Source: Poindextera sp035604135 (lineage in GTDB: Bacteria > Pseudomonadota > Alphaproteobacteria > Caulobacterales > Caulobacteraceae). Taken from it: a stretch of 64,000 nt of DNA. The DNA lies in assembly GCA_035604135.1 (NCBI GenBank), contig DATNJB010000060.1, positions 62,001 through 126,000 of the forward strand, written 5' to 3'. The notes under the pieces were generated by a model, which was not told where the DNA came from, ran no database searches, and saw only the letters and a program-made list of their open reading frames with translations. Position 1 is the first letter of the stretch; the number at the start of each line of letters is the position of its first letter. Positions 56,857 to 64,000 of the stretch are shown here, one piece after another. Position numbers and translations under genes: made by a program.

Positions 56857-58400
56857 TGGTCTACCTCCCCGACCACGCGGCGACGACGCCCGACAAGCCG
56901 GCGATAATCTCGGCTGACACCAGCGACGTCGTTACCTTCCGTAAACTGAATGATCGCTCCAACCAGCTCGCGCAGCTACTCTATGCGCGAGGCCTCAGGC
57001 GTGGCGACCACCTGGCCGTGCTCATGGAGAACAACCTCCGCTTCTTCGACCCGGTCTGGGCCGCCCATCGCTCCGGCCTCTACCTCACAACGGTCAACCG
57101 CTACCTGCCGCCCGACGAAGCCGCCTACATCATCAACGACTGCGGCGCGTCGGCGATCGTGATCTCCTACGCCAAACGCGAGACGGCGGAGGGGCTGAAC
57201 GACCTGATCCCCAGCTGCAAGATCCGCCTTATGGTCGGCGGGACCATCCCCGGCTGGGAGTCCTACGAAGACGCGATTGCGTCGGCGCCGGCCAAGCCGT
57301 TGGCGGAGGAATGGATCGGCGAGACCATGCTGTACAGCTCGGGCACCACTGGGCGGCCGAAGGGCATCCTCCGGCCTCTGCCGCAGATGACGGCCGCCGA
57401 AGGTTTCGCCCAGCGCGGCATGGGCAACGTCTACGGCTATGGGCCGGACACGGTCTATCTGTCGCCGGCGCCGCTCTATCACGCGGCCCCGCTGGCGTTC
57501 TGCACGAACGTGCTCGCGCACGGCGGCACGGTCGTGATGATGGAGCGCTTCGACGCCGAGCAGGCGCTGCAGATGATCGAGAAATACCGCGTGACCCATA
57601 GCCAGTGGGTGCCAACCATGTTCGTCCGTATGCTGAAGCTGCCGGATGACGTTCGGGCCAAGTACGATCTCTCGTCGCACCGTATCGCCGTCCATGCCGC
57701 CGCGCCGTGCCCGGTCGAGGTCAAGCAGCGAATGATCGAGTGGTGGGGACCGATCCTGTTCGAGTACTACGCCGGCACCGAGGGCACCGGCGCCACCTTC
57801 ATCACCAGCGAGGATTGGCTGAAGCATCCGGGCTCGGTCGGATGTGCGGGCATGGGCTCGATCCTGCACGTCTGCGACGAGGAGGGGAACGACGTGCCGC
57901 CCGGCGAGGCGGGCTTGATCTACTTCGAGCGCGAACGGCCGACGTTCGAGTACCACAACGATCCGGAAAAGACGCGCCAGGCGCGGCATCCGCAACACCC
58001 GAACTGGAATGCACTGGGCGACGTCGGCTACCTCGACGAGGAGGGCTACCTCTATCTCACCGACCGCAAGGCGTTCATGATCATCTCCGGCGGCGTCAAC
58101 ATCTATCCGCAGCAGATCGAGGACGCCCTGATCACCCATCCGAAGGTCGGCGACGTGGCGGTGTTCGGCATCCCCGATGCGGAAATGGGCGAGGCGGTGA
58201 AGGCGGTGATCGAGCCAGCGCCCGGGCTCGATCCCAGCGATGAGTTGGCCGCCGAACTGATGGAGTTCGCCCGCTCCCGGCTCGCGCACTACATGGCGCC
58301 GCGCACGATCGACTTCATCGAGGAGATGCCGCGGCTGCCGACCGGCAAGCTCTACAAGCGCGTGCTCCGCGATGCCTACTGGCAGGACCGGAAGATCTAG
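56856..58400 (+). CDS. acyl-CoA synthetase / AMP-dependent ligase (2)
   Basis: 514 residues, ATG overlapping the SDR stop. Adenylate-forming motifs: MLYSSGTTGRPKGIL, EYYAGTEGTGATF, NALGDVGYLDEEGYLYLTDRK and the catalytic Lys in LPTGKLYKRVLRD. No N-terminal extension, ends right after the Lys domain; about 65 residues shorter than the ligase at 21843. Activates a fatty or alicyclic acid to the CoA ester. With the preceding SDR it suits degradation of a cyclic or steroid-derived acid, but that is inference. Confidence 0.9.
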   Translation: MVYLPDHAATTPDKPAIISADTSDVVTFRKLNDRSNQLAQLLYARGLRRGDHLAVLMENNLRFFDPVWAAHRSGLYLTTVNRYLPPDEAAYIINDCGASAIVISYAKRETAEGLNDLIPSCKIRLMVGGTIPGWESYEDAIASAPAKPLAEEWIGETMLYSSGTTGRPKGILRPLPQMTAAEGFAQRGMGNVYGYGPDTVYLSPAPLYHAAPLAFCTNVLAHGGTVVMMERFDAEQALQMIEKYRVTHSQWVPTMFVRMLKLPDDVRAKYDLSSHRIAVHAAAPCPVEVKQRMIEWWGPILFEYYAGTEGTGATFITSEDWLKHPGSVGCAGMGSILHVCDEEGNDVPPGEAGLIYFERERPTFEYHNDPEKTRQARHPQHPNWNALGDVGYLDEEGYLYLTDRKAFMIISGGVNIYPQQIEDALITHPKVGDVAVFGIPDAEMGEAVKAVIEPAPGLDPSDELAAELMEFARSRLAHYMAPRTIDFIEEMPRLPTGKLYKRVLRDAYWQDRKI

Positions 58401-58509
58401 CGCCGCAGCGCCTCGCCGCGCGGGCGGTTCAAATGCGCCTCATGCTTGCACCGTTGCCTGCGGGACGCTGTAGTAATCCACGAGGATCGCGCTCGCGGAA
58501 AGGGACGGC

Positions 58510-58989
58510 ATGGCGTTCTCGATCAAGGTCAATGGCCGGGCGCGCTCGGTCGACGTCGAGCCGGACATGCCGCTGCTGTGGGTCCTGCGCGACGAGCTCG
58601 ACCTGAAGGGCCCGAAATTCGGTTGCGGGGCGGGCTTCTGCGGCGCCTGCACCGTGCACATGGACGGCGAGCCGATCCGTTCCTGCGTGACGCCGGTCTC
58701 CGCCGTCGGGACCGCGGCGATCACGACTGTTGAAGGCATTGGCGACGATCCCGTCGGCCGCCGCGTGCAGCAGGCCTGGCTGGCGCTCGACGTTGCGCAG
58801 TGCGGCTATTGCCAGGGCGGCCAGATCCTGGCCGCGACCGCGCTCCTGAAAGCGACCCCGAAGCCGACCGACGCCGACATCGACGCGGCGATGCGCGGCA
58901 ACCTCTGCCGCTGTGCGACCTACGTGCGTATCCGCGCCGCCATCAAAGCCGCCGCCGACCTGCCGACGACCGACACGAGGGTGGCATGA
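58510..58989 (+). CDS. 2Fe-2S subunit of molybdenum hydroxylase (2)
   Basis: 159 residues. Ferredoxin cluster: GCGAGFCGACTVHMDG and SCVTPV; second domain QCGYCQGGQILAATALL and LCRCATYVRIRAAI. Same two-cluster plan as 48964-49446. The stop overlaps the following gene's ATG (ATGA). No FAD subunit. Start ATG with AAAGGGA nearby. Confidence 0.9.
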   Translation: MAFSIKVNGRARSVDVEPDMPLLWVLRDELDLKGPKFGCGAGFCGACTVHMDGEPIRSCVTPVSAVGTAAITTVEGIGDDPVGRRVQQAWLALDVAQCGYCQGGQILAATALLKATPKPTDADIDAAMRGNLCRCATYVRIRAAIKAAADLPTTDTRVA

Positions 58990-61157
58990 GCCTGGAGCCG
59001 TCACGCCGCGCATTCCTGAAGGCCAGCGCCGCCGGCGGCGGCATGCTGCTGATGTTCGGCATCGGTGAGGCGGCCGCGCAGGCGCCGCCGGCGCTGAACG
59101 CCTACGTGCAGATCGCGCCTGACGGGCTGGTCACCATCATGGCCAAGAACCCGGAGATCGGTCAGGGCGTGAAGACGGCGCTGCCGATGCTGATTGCCGA
59201 GGAGCTGGACGTCGACTGGAAGGACGTGCGCACCGAGCAGGCGATCAGCGACCCTGCCGCGTTCGGACGCCAGTTCGCCGGCGGCAGCACCGCAACGCCG
59301 ATGAACTACGAACCGCTCCGCCGCGTCGGCGCCGCCGCGCGGCAGATGCTGATCGCCGCGGCGGCGAACCAGTGGGGCGTGCCCGCGGCGGAGTGCTCGA
59401 CGATGAGCGGTGTCATCGAGCACAAGGCGTCGGGCCGGCGCCTGCGCTATGGCCAGATCGCCGCCAAGGCCGCGGCGCTGCCCGCGCCGGATCCCGACAG
59501 CCTGACCCTGAAGGACGCCAGCGCCTTCCGCATCATCGGCAAGCCTCAGATGGGGGTCGATGCGCCGAAAATCGTGACCGGTCAGCCGCTGTTCGGCATC
59601 GATGTGACGCGGCCCGGCATGCTGTACGCCGTCTTCGAGAAGTGCCCGGTGTTCGGCGGAACGGTGAGTGGCGCGAACCTTGACGACGTTCGGTCACAGC
59701 CGGCCGTCAAGGGCGCGTTCATCGTCAAGGGGGTCGACGGCGCGCCGAGCCTGTCGGAAGGCGTCGCCATCGTTGCCGACAGCTGGTGGCGGGCCAATCA
59801 GGCGCGCAGGCGGCTGAAGGTCGACTGGGACGAAGGCCCGACCGTCGGAGACAGTTCCGACTCCTTCGCCGTCCAGGCCAGGACGCTGTTCGGTCAGCCA
59901 CCGCAGCTCAGCATCCGCACGGAGGGCGACGTCGACGCCGCCTTCGCCTCCGCCGCGCGGGTGATCGAGGCCGACTACGCCTATCCGTTCGTCGCCCATG
60001 CGAGCCTGGAGCCGCAGAATTGCACGGCCGAAGTGCGCGGCGGAAAGGTCGAGATCTGGGCGCCGACGCAGAATCCCGAGACCGGCCGTCCGCAGGTGGC
60101 CAAGGCGCTTGGCGTCGATCCGTCCGACATCACCATCCACCTGGTGCGCTGCGGCGGCGGGTTCGGGCGCCGGCTGCAAGTCGACTACATGGTCGAGGCG
60201 GCGCTGATCGCCAAGCTGGCCGGCGCGCCGGTCAAGCTGGTCTGGAACCGGACCGACGACCTCACCCACGACTTCTATCGCCCGGGTGGGTTCCATCGCT
60301 TCAAGGCGGGTCTCGCGGCCGACGGCAAGCTCGTCGCCTTCTCCGACCACTTCGTCAGCTTCGGCCACGGCGAGCGCTACGTCGGCTCGGGCAACATGGA
60401 CGCCACCGAGTTCCCGGCCAGCTTCGTCGACAATCTGAGCTATGGCGCCTCGCTCATCCCGACGGGGGTTCCGACCGGGCCCCTGCGCGCGCCGCGCAGC
60501 AACGCGCTGGCCTTCGCCTTCCAGTCGTTCCTCGATGAGGCGGCGCATGCCGCGGGCCAGGATCCGCTAGCCTTTCAGCTCGCGCTGTTGACCCGCGAAG
60601 GCGCGCGCCCACCCGGGCCTAAGGGCGGCTTCAGCGCCGAGCGGATGAAGGGGGTGCTCCAGCATGTGGCCGAGATGACGGCCTGGGGCAAAGGGCCGCC
60701 GCTGCCGGCGGGCAGGGGTCGTGGACTCGCCTGCTATTTCAGTCACCTCGGGTACTTCGCCGAGGTCGTCGAGGCGAGCGTCGCGTCGGACGGGCAGGTT
60801 GGCGTGCACAAGATCTGGATCGCCGCCGACGTGGGGCGCCAGATCATCAATCCGTCCGGGGCGGAGACCCAGGCGCAGGGGGCGGCGATCGACGGCGTCA
60901 GCGTGGCGCTTGGCCAGGCGATCACGATCGTCAAGGGCCGTGTCGCCCAGACCAACTTTGGCGACTACCCTTTGCTTTCGATCGATCGCGCGCCGGACGT
61001 CGACGTCTCGTTCCTGATCACCGACCACGCGCCGACCGGCCTGGGCGAGCCGGCCCTGCCGCTCGCCGCGCCGGCGCTCTGCAACGCCATCTTCGCAGCC
61101 TGCGGCAAGCGCGTGCGCAGCCTGCCGATCGATCCGAGCTTGCTTAAATCGACTTAA
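58986..61157 (+). CDS. molybdenum hydroxylase large subunit (IorB-like), Tat-exported
   Basis: 723 residues. Twin-arginine signal SRRAFLKASAAGGGMLLMFGIGEAAAQA indicates export of the folded Mo protein to the periplasm. Core motifs: GLVTIMAKNPEIGQGVKTALPMLIAEELDVDW, FAGGSTATPMNYEPLRRVGAAARQML, HLVRCGGGFGRRLQVDYMVEAAL, GPLRAPRSNALAFAFQSFLDEAA and the active-site Glu in TGLGEPALPL. Closest to isoquinoline 1-oxidoreductase beta or aldehyde oxidase-type enzymes. The 2Fe-2S partner lacks its own signal and may be carried out with it. No cytochrome subunit follows. Periplasmic aldehyde/N-heterocycle oxidation is expected. Confidence 0.9.
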   Translation: MSLEPSRRAFLKASAAGGGMLLMFGIGEAAAQAPPALNAYVQIAPDGLVTIMAKNPEIGQGVKTALPMLIAEELDVDWKDVRTEQAISDPAAFGRQFAGGSTATPMNYEPLRRVGAAARQMLIAAAANQWGVPAAECSTMSGVIEHKASGRRLRYGQIAAKAAALPAPDPDSLTLKDASAFRIIGKPQMGVDAPKIVTGQPLFGIDVTRPGMLYAVFEKCPVFGGTVSGANLDDVRSQPAVKGAFIVKGVDGAPSLSEGVAIVADSWWRANQARRRLKVDWDEGPTVGDSSDSFAVQARTLFGQPPQLSIRTEGDVDAAFASAARVIEADYAYPFVAHASLEPQNCTAEVRGGKVEIWAPTQNPETGRPQVAKALGVDPSDITIHLVRCGGGFGRRLQVDYMVEAALIAKLAGAPVKLVWNRTDDLTHDFYRPGGFHRFKAGLAADGKLVAFSDHFVSFGHGERYVGSGNMDATEFPASFVDNLSYGASLIPTGVPTGPLRAPRSNALAFAFQSFLDEAAHAAGQDPLAFQLALLTREGARPPGPKGGFSAERMKGVLQHVAEMTAWGKGPPLPAGRGRGLACYFSHLGYFAEVVEASVASDGQVGVHKIWIAADVGRQIINPSGAETQAQGAAIDGVSVALGQAITIVKGRVAQTNFGDYPLLSIDRAPDVDVSFLITDHAPTGLGEPALPLAAPALCNAIFAACGKRVRSLPIDPSLLKST

Positions 61158-61256
61158 CCACTAACGCGAAAATACTGAACCTCTTCGGTAGAGCGGAAAA
61201 AAGACCCTCGCGACTTACGAGCTCTTAAGAACGCCGGCCGTACCTTCCGCAGAGGA
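61158..61256. other. promoter region of the hybrid kinase
   Basis: A 99-bp AT-richer gap with no gene. TTAA-N6-TTAA (61144-61157, overlapping the stop of the previous gene) followed by TTAACCAC is close to, but not an exact match of, the CtrA consensus (TTAA-N7-TTAA or TTAACCAT). The rest has GAAAATACTGAA and GGAAAAAAGA stretches. Confidence 0.3.
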
Positions 61257-63737
61257 ATGTCGGGACCAGGCATGGCTTCGCAGCCTGAGGATCACCCTCC
61301 AGCGAGCTTACCCGTCGGCCTTCACGCCGCCGAGTTCGCCGCCGCACGCCCGGTGTTCGAGCGCGCCATACGCGTGATCGAAGCCATGTTCGGCCACGTC
61401 GCCGCCGACGTGGTGATGCTGGTCGACGACACCGTCTGGCGTGCGAGCCTGGTCAGGCAGATCGTCACCGACCGCGCTCCCGGCGCCGAGCTGGTGCGCG
61501 CCGGAGGCTCGGTGGTGTGGATCGCCGACGCGCGCGAGGAACGTCTCTGGCGCGACAACCCGATGGTCACCGGCCCGCCCTACGTGCGCTTCTTCGCCGG
61601 CGCGCCGATTGCACTTGCCAGTGGCGTGCGCATCGGATCGTTGCAGGCGCACGGTCCTGAACCTCAGCCCTTCGACGAACGAGCCGCCCGGGCGCTGGCG
61701 GACCTGGCCGCCTTCGTCGCAGACGAGTGCGCGCGTATTCTGCTGCAGCGCGACCTGGTTCGCGCCGAGGGCGAAGCGCGCTCGGCGCGCGAGACGATGG
61801 CGGCGTTCGTCGAGGCTTCGCCGGCCTCGATCGTGATGACGGATGCCGAGTTTCGAGTCATTCGCTCGAGTCCGAGCTGGCGCGCCGACATGAGGCTTGA
61901 GGGCGTCGATGTTGTCGGCCGGTCGCTCCAGGACCTGTTTCCAGGCGCCATGGATCGGGGGTGGGGTGAGGCCTGCGCGACGGCGCTCGCCGGGGAGATC
62001 TGGAGCACCGACCGCGCCAGCATCCGCGTGGCCGACGGCTCGCAGCTCTGGCTGCAGGTCAAGATCGCCCCGTGGCGCGACGGCGACGGGGAGGTCGGCG
62101 GCGTGCTGATCCTGCCGCACAACATCACCGAGGTCGTAGAGAGCCTGGAGCAGGCGAGCCGCAGCGAGCAGCGGCTCAATCTCGCCGCGTCGCTCGCCGA
62201 CCTTCACGTCTGGGAGGTGGACTACCGCGCTCACACCCTGCTCAAGGTCGGGGCTCACGACAGCTTCTTTGAACGGCCCGTCACCTACCAAGACGTTGCC
62301 GCGGACGTCTGGTGCACAGTCCACCCCGACGATCTCCCGCGCTGCAAGGCTGCTTGGGACCATCATATCGAGACAGGGTTGCCTTACGGGGTCGAGCACC
62401 GGGTCAAGCGGAGCGATGGGCGCGAGGTCTGGGCGTTCAGCACCTCGGAGTACTTCATGGACGATGACGGCCGGCCGCTTCGTCTCATCGGCGCCATGCA
62501 GAACATCACCGCCCGGCGCGCCGCCGAGGCCGAGATCCAACGGGCTCGCGACGAGGCTGAAGCGGCCAACCGGGCGAAGAGCGAGTTCCTCGCCAACATG
62601 AGCCACGAGATTCGCACGCCGTTGAACGGCGTGATGGGCGTGGCGGGCGCGCTCACCCGCACCGAGCTCGCCGACGAGCAGCGCGAGATGGTCGGGCTGA
62701 TCGAAACCTCGGCTCATACGCTCGAGGCGCTGTTGTCGGACGTGCTGGATCTCGCGCGCATCGAGTCCGGCCGGCTGGAGCTGCACGCCGAATCGTTCGA
62801 GCTGGCCAACGCCCTCCGGCAAACCGCCGCCCTGTTCGCGTCGCCGGCTCGCGCAAAGGGCCTGGCTTTCGAGGCCAGGATCGCGCCGGCGGCGCATGCC
62901 AAGGTCAAGGGCGACGTCACGCGGTTACGTCAGATCGTCACCAATCTGCTCTCGAACGCGATCAAGTTCACCGCCGCCGGGTCGGTGGCGCTGGACGTCG
63001 AGGCGGCGCGCGACGGCGATGGCCTCGCCCTCCTGATCACGGTCAGCGACACGGGGATCGGTTTCGACGAGGAGGCCAGGGCGCGGCTTTTCCATCGCTT
63101 CGAGCAAGCCGACGGCAGCATCACCCGCCGCTATGGCGGCACGGGCCTTGGTCTGTCGATCTCCCGCTCCTTGGCGGAGGCGATGGGTGGGGTGCTCGAC
63201 GCCCATTCCAGCGTTGGCGAGGGCTCGACCTTCGGGCTCTCGCTGAGCCTGCCGCTGGCCGAGCACGAGACACCGGCCTTGGAGCCCGCGTACACGCCTC
63301 AGCCCGCGTCCGACGGTCGTCGCCGCCGGGTTCTGCTCGCCGAAGATCACGCGACCAACCGCCGCGTCGTGCAGTTGATCCTTGAGGGCCTCGATGTCGA
63401 GCTGACCTGCGTCGAGGACGGCGCTCAGGCGATCGAGGCGGAAGCGGAAGGCGACTTCGACCTGATCCTGATGGACATGCAGATGCCGGTGATGGACGGC
63501 CTTGCAGCCACCCGCGCCATCCGTGAGCGCGAGGTGAGCGCCGGAGCGCACCGGACGCCCATTCTCTCGCTAACGGCCAATGCGATGCCCGAACATACCC
63601 AAGCCTCGCTGGCCGCCGGCGCGGATGGCCATCTGACGAAGCCGATCGCCGCGGACAAGCTCATCGCCGCCGTGCTCGCCGTGACCGCGCCGGCAGACCC
63701 AACCGAGGCCGAGGCGCTTTCGGCCGCTCTCGGCTAG
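61257..63737 (+). CDS. soluble hybrid histidine kinase (GAF-like, PAS, PAS, HisKA, HATPase, REC)
   Basis: 826 residues from ATG 61257; the AGAGGA touches the codon, so ATG 61272 is a fair alternative. N-terminal GAF-like domain (about 20-165), two PAS domains (about 180-295 and 305-420, the second with VWCTVHPDDLPRCK and RLIGAMQNITARR), a coiled-coil, HisKA with H450 in NMSHEIRTPLN, HATPase with NLLSNAIKF, SDTGIGF and GGTGLGLSI, then a receiver with D740 in LILMDMQMPVMDG and Lys in LTKPIAA. No membrane helix. It is an orphan: no partner regulator or Hpt near it; the convergent regulator at 63734 is not a response regulator. Confidence 0.93.
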   Translation: MSGPGMASQPEDHPPASLPVGLHAAEFAAARPVFERAIRVIEAMFGHVAADVVMLVDDTVWRASLVRQIVTDRAPGAELVRAGGSVVWIADAREERLWRDNPMVTGPPYVRFFAGAPIALASGVRIGSLQAHGPEPQPFDERAARALADLAAFVADECARILLQRDLVRAEGEARSARETMAAFVEASPASIVMTDAEFRVIRSSPSWRADMRLEGVDVVGRSLQDLFPGAMDRGWGEACATALAGEIWSTDRASIRVADGSQLWLQVKIAPWRDGDGEVGGVLILPHNITEVVESLEQASRSEQRLNLAASLADLHVWEVDYRAHTLLKVGAHDSFFERPVTYQDVAADVWCTVHPDDLPRCKAAWDHHIETGLPYGVEHRVKRSDGREVWAFSTSEYFMDDDGRPLRLIGAMQNITARRAAEAEIQRARDEAEAANRAKSEFLANMSHEIRTPLNGVMGVAGALTRTELADEQREMVGLIETSAHTLEALLSDVLDLARIESGRLELHAESFELANALRQTAALFASPARAKGLAFEARIAPAAHAKVKGDVTRLRQIVTNLLSNAIKFTAAGSVALDVEAARDGDGLALLITVSDTGIGFDEEARARLFHRFEQADGSITRRYGGTGLGLSISRSLAEAMGGVLDAHSSVGEGSTFGLSLSLPLAEHETPALEPAYTPQPASDGRRRRVLLAEDHATNRRVVQLILEGLDVELTCVEDGAQAIEAEAEGDFDLILMDMQMPVMDGLAATRAIREREVSAGAHRTPILSLTANAMPEHTQASLAAGADGHLTKPIAADKLIAAVLAVTAPADPTEAEALSAALG

Positions 63738-64000
63738 CTTCGCGCCACGCGGCGGCGGGGCTCGGCTTCGATCACCTCGGCGGTCGTCCCACGAGAGCGA
63801 TGGTCCTTGGCGATCTCCTGCACCAAGCGGAGCACTGCTTTGCGCAGCGTCGGCGGCGCGGCCGCATACGCCGCGAGCAGATCGGGCGCGCCAGCTTCGC
63901 GCAGGTGCGCCGTGTCCTGCCGGAAGAGGGGGCTTGGGATGCTCGCGTCGTCCAGGTCGCCGACCAGGTCGATGACCCGGCAGTCCAGCGCGTGGGCGAT
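63734..64000 (-). CDS. C-terminal part of a probable XRE-type transcriptional regulator
   Basis: The last 88 codons of a gene entering from the right edge; TAG at 63736-63734 overlaps the kinase's stop. Visible part: ALDCRVIDLVGDLDDASIPSP, LLAAYAAAPPTLRKAVLRLVQEIAKDH, and a basic tail RRRVARS. The LLxAYxxxPxxxxRxAVLxLVxEI helix is what I have seen at the C-termini of XRE/HTH regulators in Caulobacterales. The DNA-binding domain itself lies outside the window, so this is a family guess. Confidence 0.5.
   Translation of the reverse strand: MAHALDCRVIDLVGDLDDASIPSPLFRQDTAHLREAGAPDLLAAYAAAPPTLRKAVLRLVQEIAKDHRSRGTTAEVIEAEPRRRVARS

Noticed and set aside
61144..61157. Firm CtrA box
   Set aside because: Spacing is 6, not 7, and it overlaps a stop codon; kept only as a weak candidate.
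1..64000. tRNA, rRNA, riboswitch, prophage or transposase
   Set aside because: No cloverleaf-like, rRNA, riboswitch or transposase/integrase signature found on reading both strands by eye; not computed.

Overview
The window is a GC-rich bacterial chromosome segment. Gene density, GTG/TTG starts, four-base ATGA/GTGA gene overlaps, TetR/SDR/acyl-CoA gene content and a GcrA-like cysteine motif point to an alphaproteobacterium of the Caulobacterales, most like Phenylobacterium or Caulobacter. This assignment is an inference from gene content; no rRNA, tRNA or marker gene is present. I see no phage, insertion-sequence transposase, CRISPR array or replication origin.

Layout. 0-16 kb: the end of an alcohol dehydrogenase; a fold-IV transaminase/APC permease pair; a thioesterase; a phytanoyl-CoA-dioxygenase-like (PhyH) gene flanked by two ecdysteroid-kinase-like phosphotransferases; SDRs; a frameshifted flavin monooxygenase; a Zn alcohol dehydrogenase; a second PhyH gene; hydrolase, VC0807-type membrane protein, VOC and GNAT genes. 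16-24 kb: a TetR gene divergent from a broken NTF2-like gene across a clear operator, a hybrid histidine kinase, a haloalkane-dehalogenase-like hydrolase, another TetR divergent from an acyl-CoA synthetase, and a third PhyH gene. 24-36 kb: amidase, an ACAD10/11 (LvaA)-type kinase, a CurA-like reductase, universal stress protein, SDRs, a small AT-richer pocket with two coupled small genes (one carrying a GcrA C-terminal-like motif), an MFS exporter, and a TetR gene divergent from a reductase/epimerase operon across two tandem operators. 36-46 kb: an amidohydrolase operon headed by two tiny overlapping unknown genes, MFS, lipoprotein, D-threonine-aldolase-like enzyme, acyl-CoA dehydrogenase with a 50-residue follower, and an EVE-VOC-VOC overlapping operon. 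46-64 kb: two molybdenum hydroxylase pairs (2Fe-2S plus Mo subunit, no FAD subunit), an old-yellow-enzyme homologue, CDP-diacylglycerol pyrophosphatase, MFS, ASCH-like protein, Gfo/Idh/MocA oxidoreductase, a frameshifted phosphodiesterase, an SDR/acyl-CoA synthetase operon, a large hybrid histidine kinase and the end of a probable XRE-type regulator.

Taken together the genes describe a versatile catabolic region: CoA activation, acyl-CoA oxidation, alcohol/ketone redox steps, Fe(II)/2-oxoglutarate hydroxylation, Mo-dependent hydroxylation, dehalogenation, amide and D-amino acid turnover, small-molecule phosphorylation and transport, under at least three local TetR regulators. No single complete pathway can be read out.

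Two further themes stand out. Intergenic inverted repeats of several families (9-mer CCAAGNNN arms, CTTCTCCC hairpins, GGGGACA arms) sit between genes. Four genes are broken by five single-base-scale indels, mostly in short runs or tandem tetranucleotides, so either gene decay or consensus errors in this sequence must be considered.
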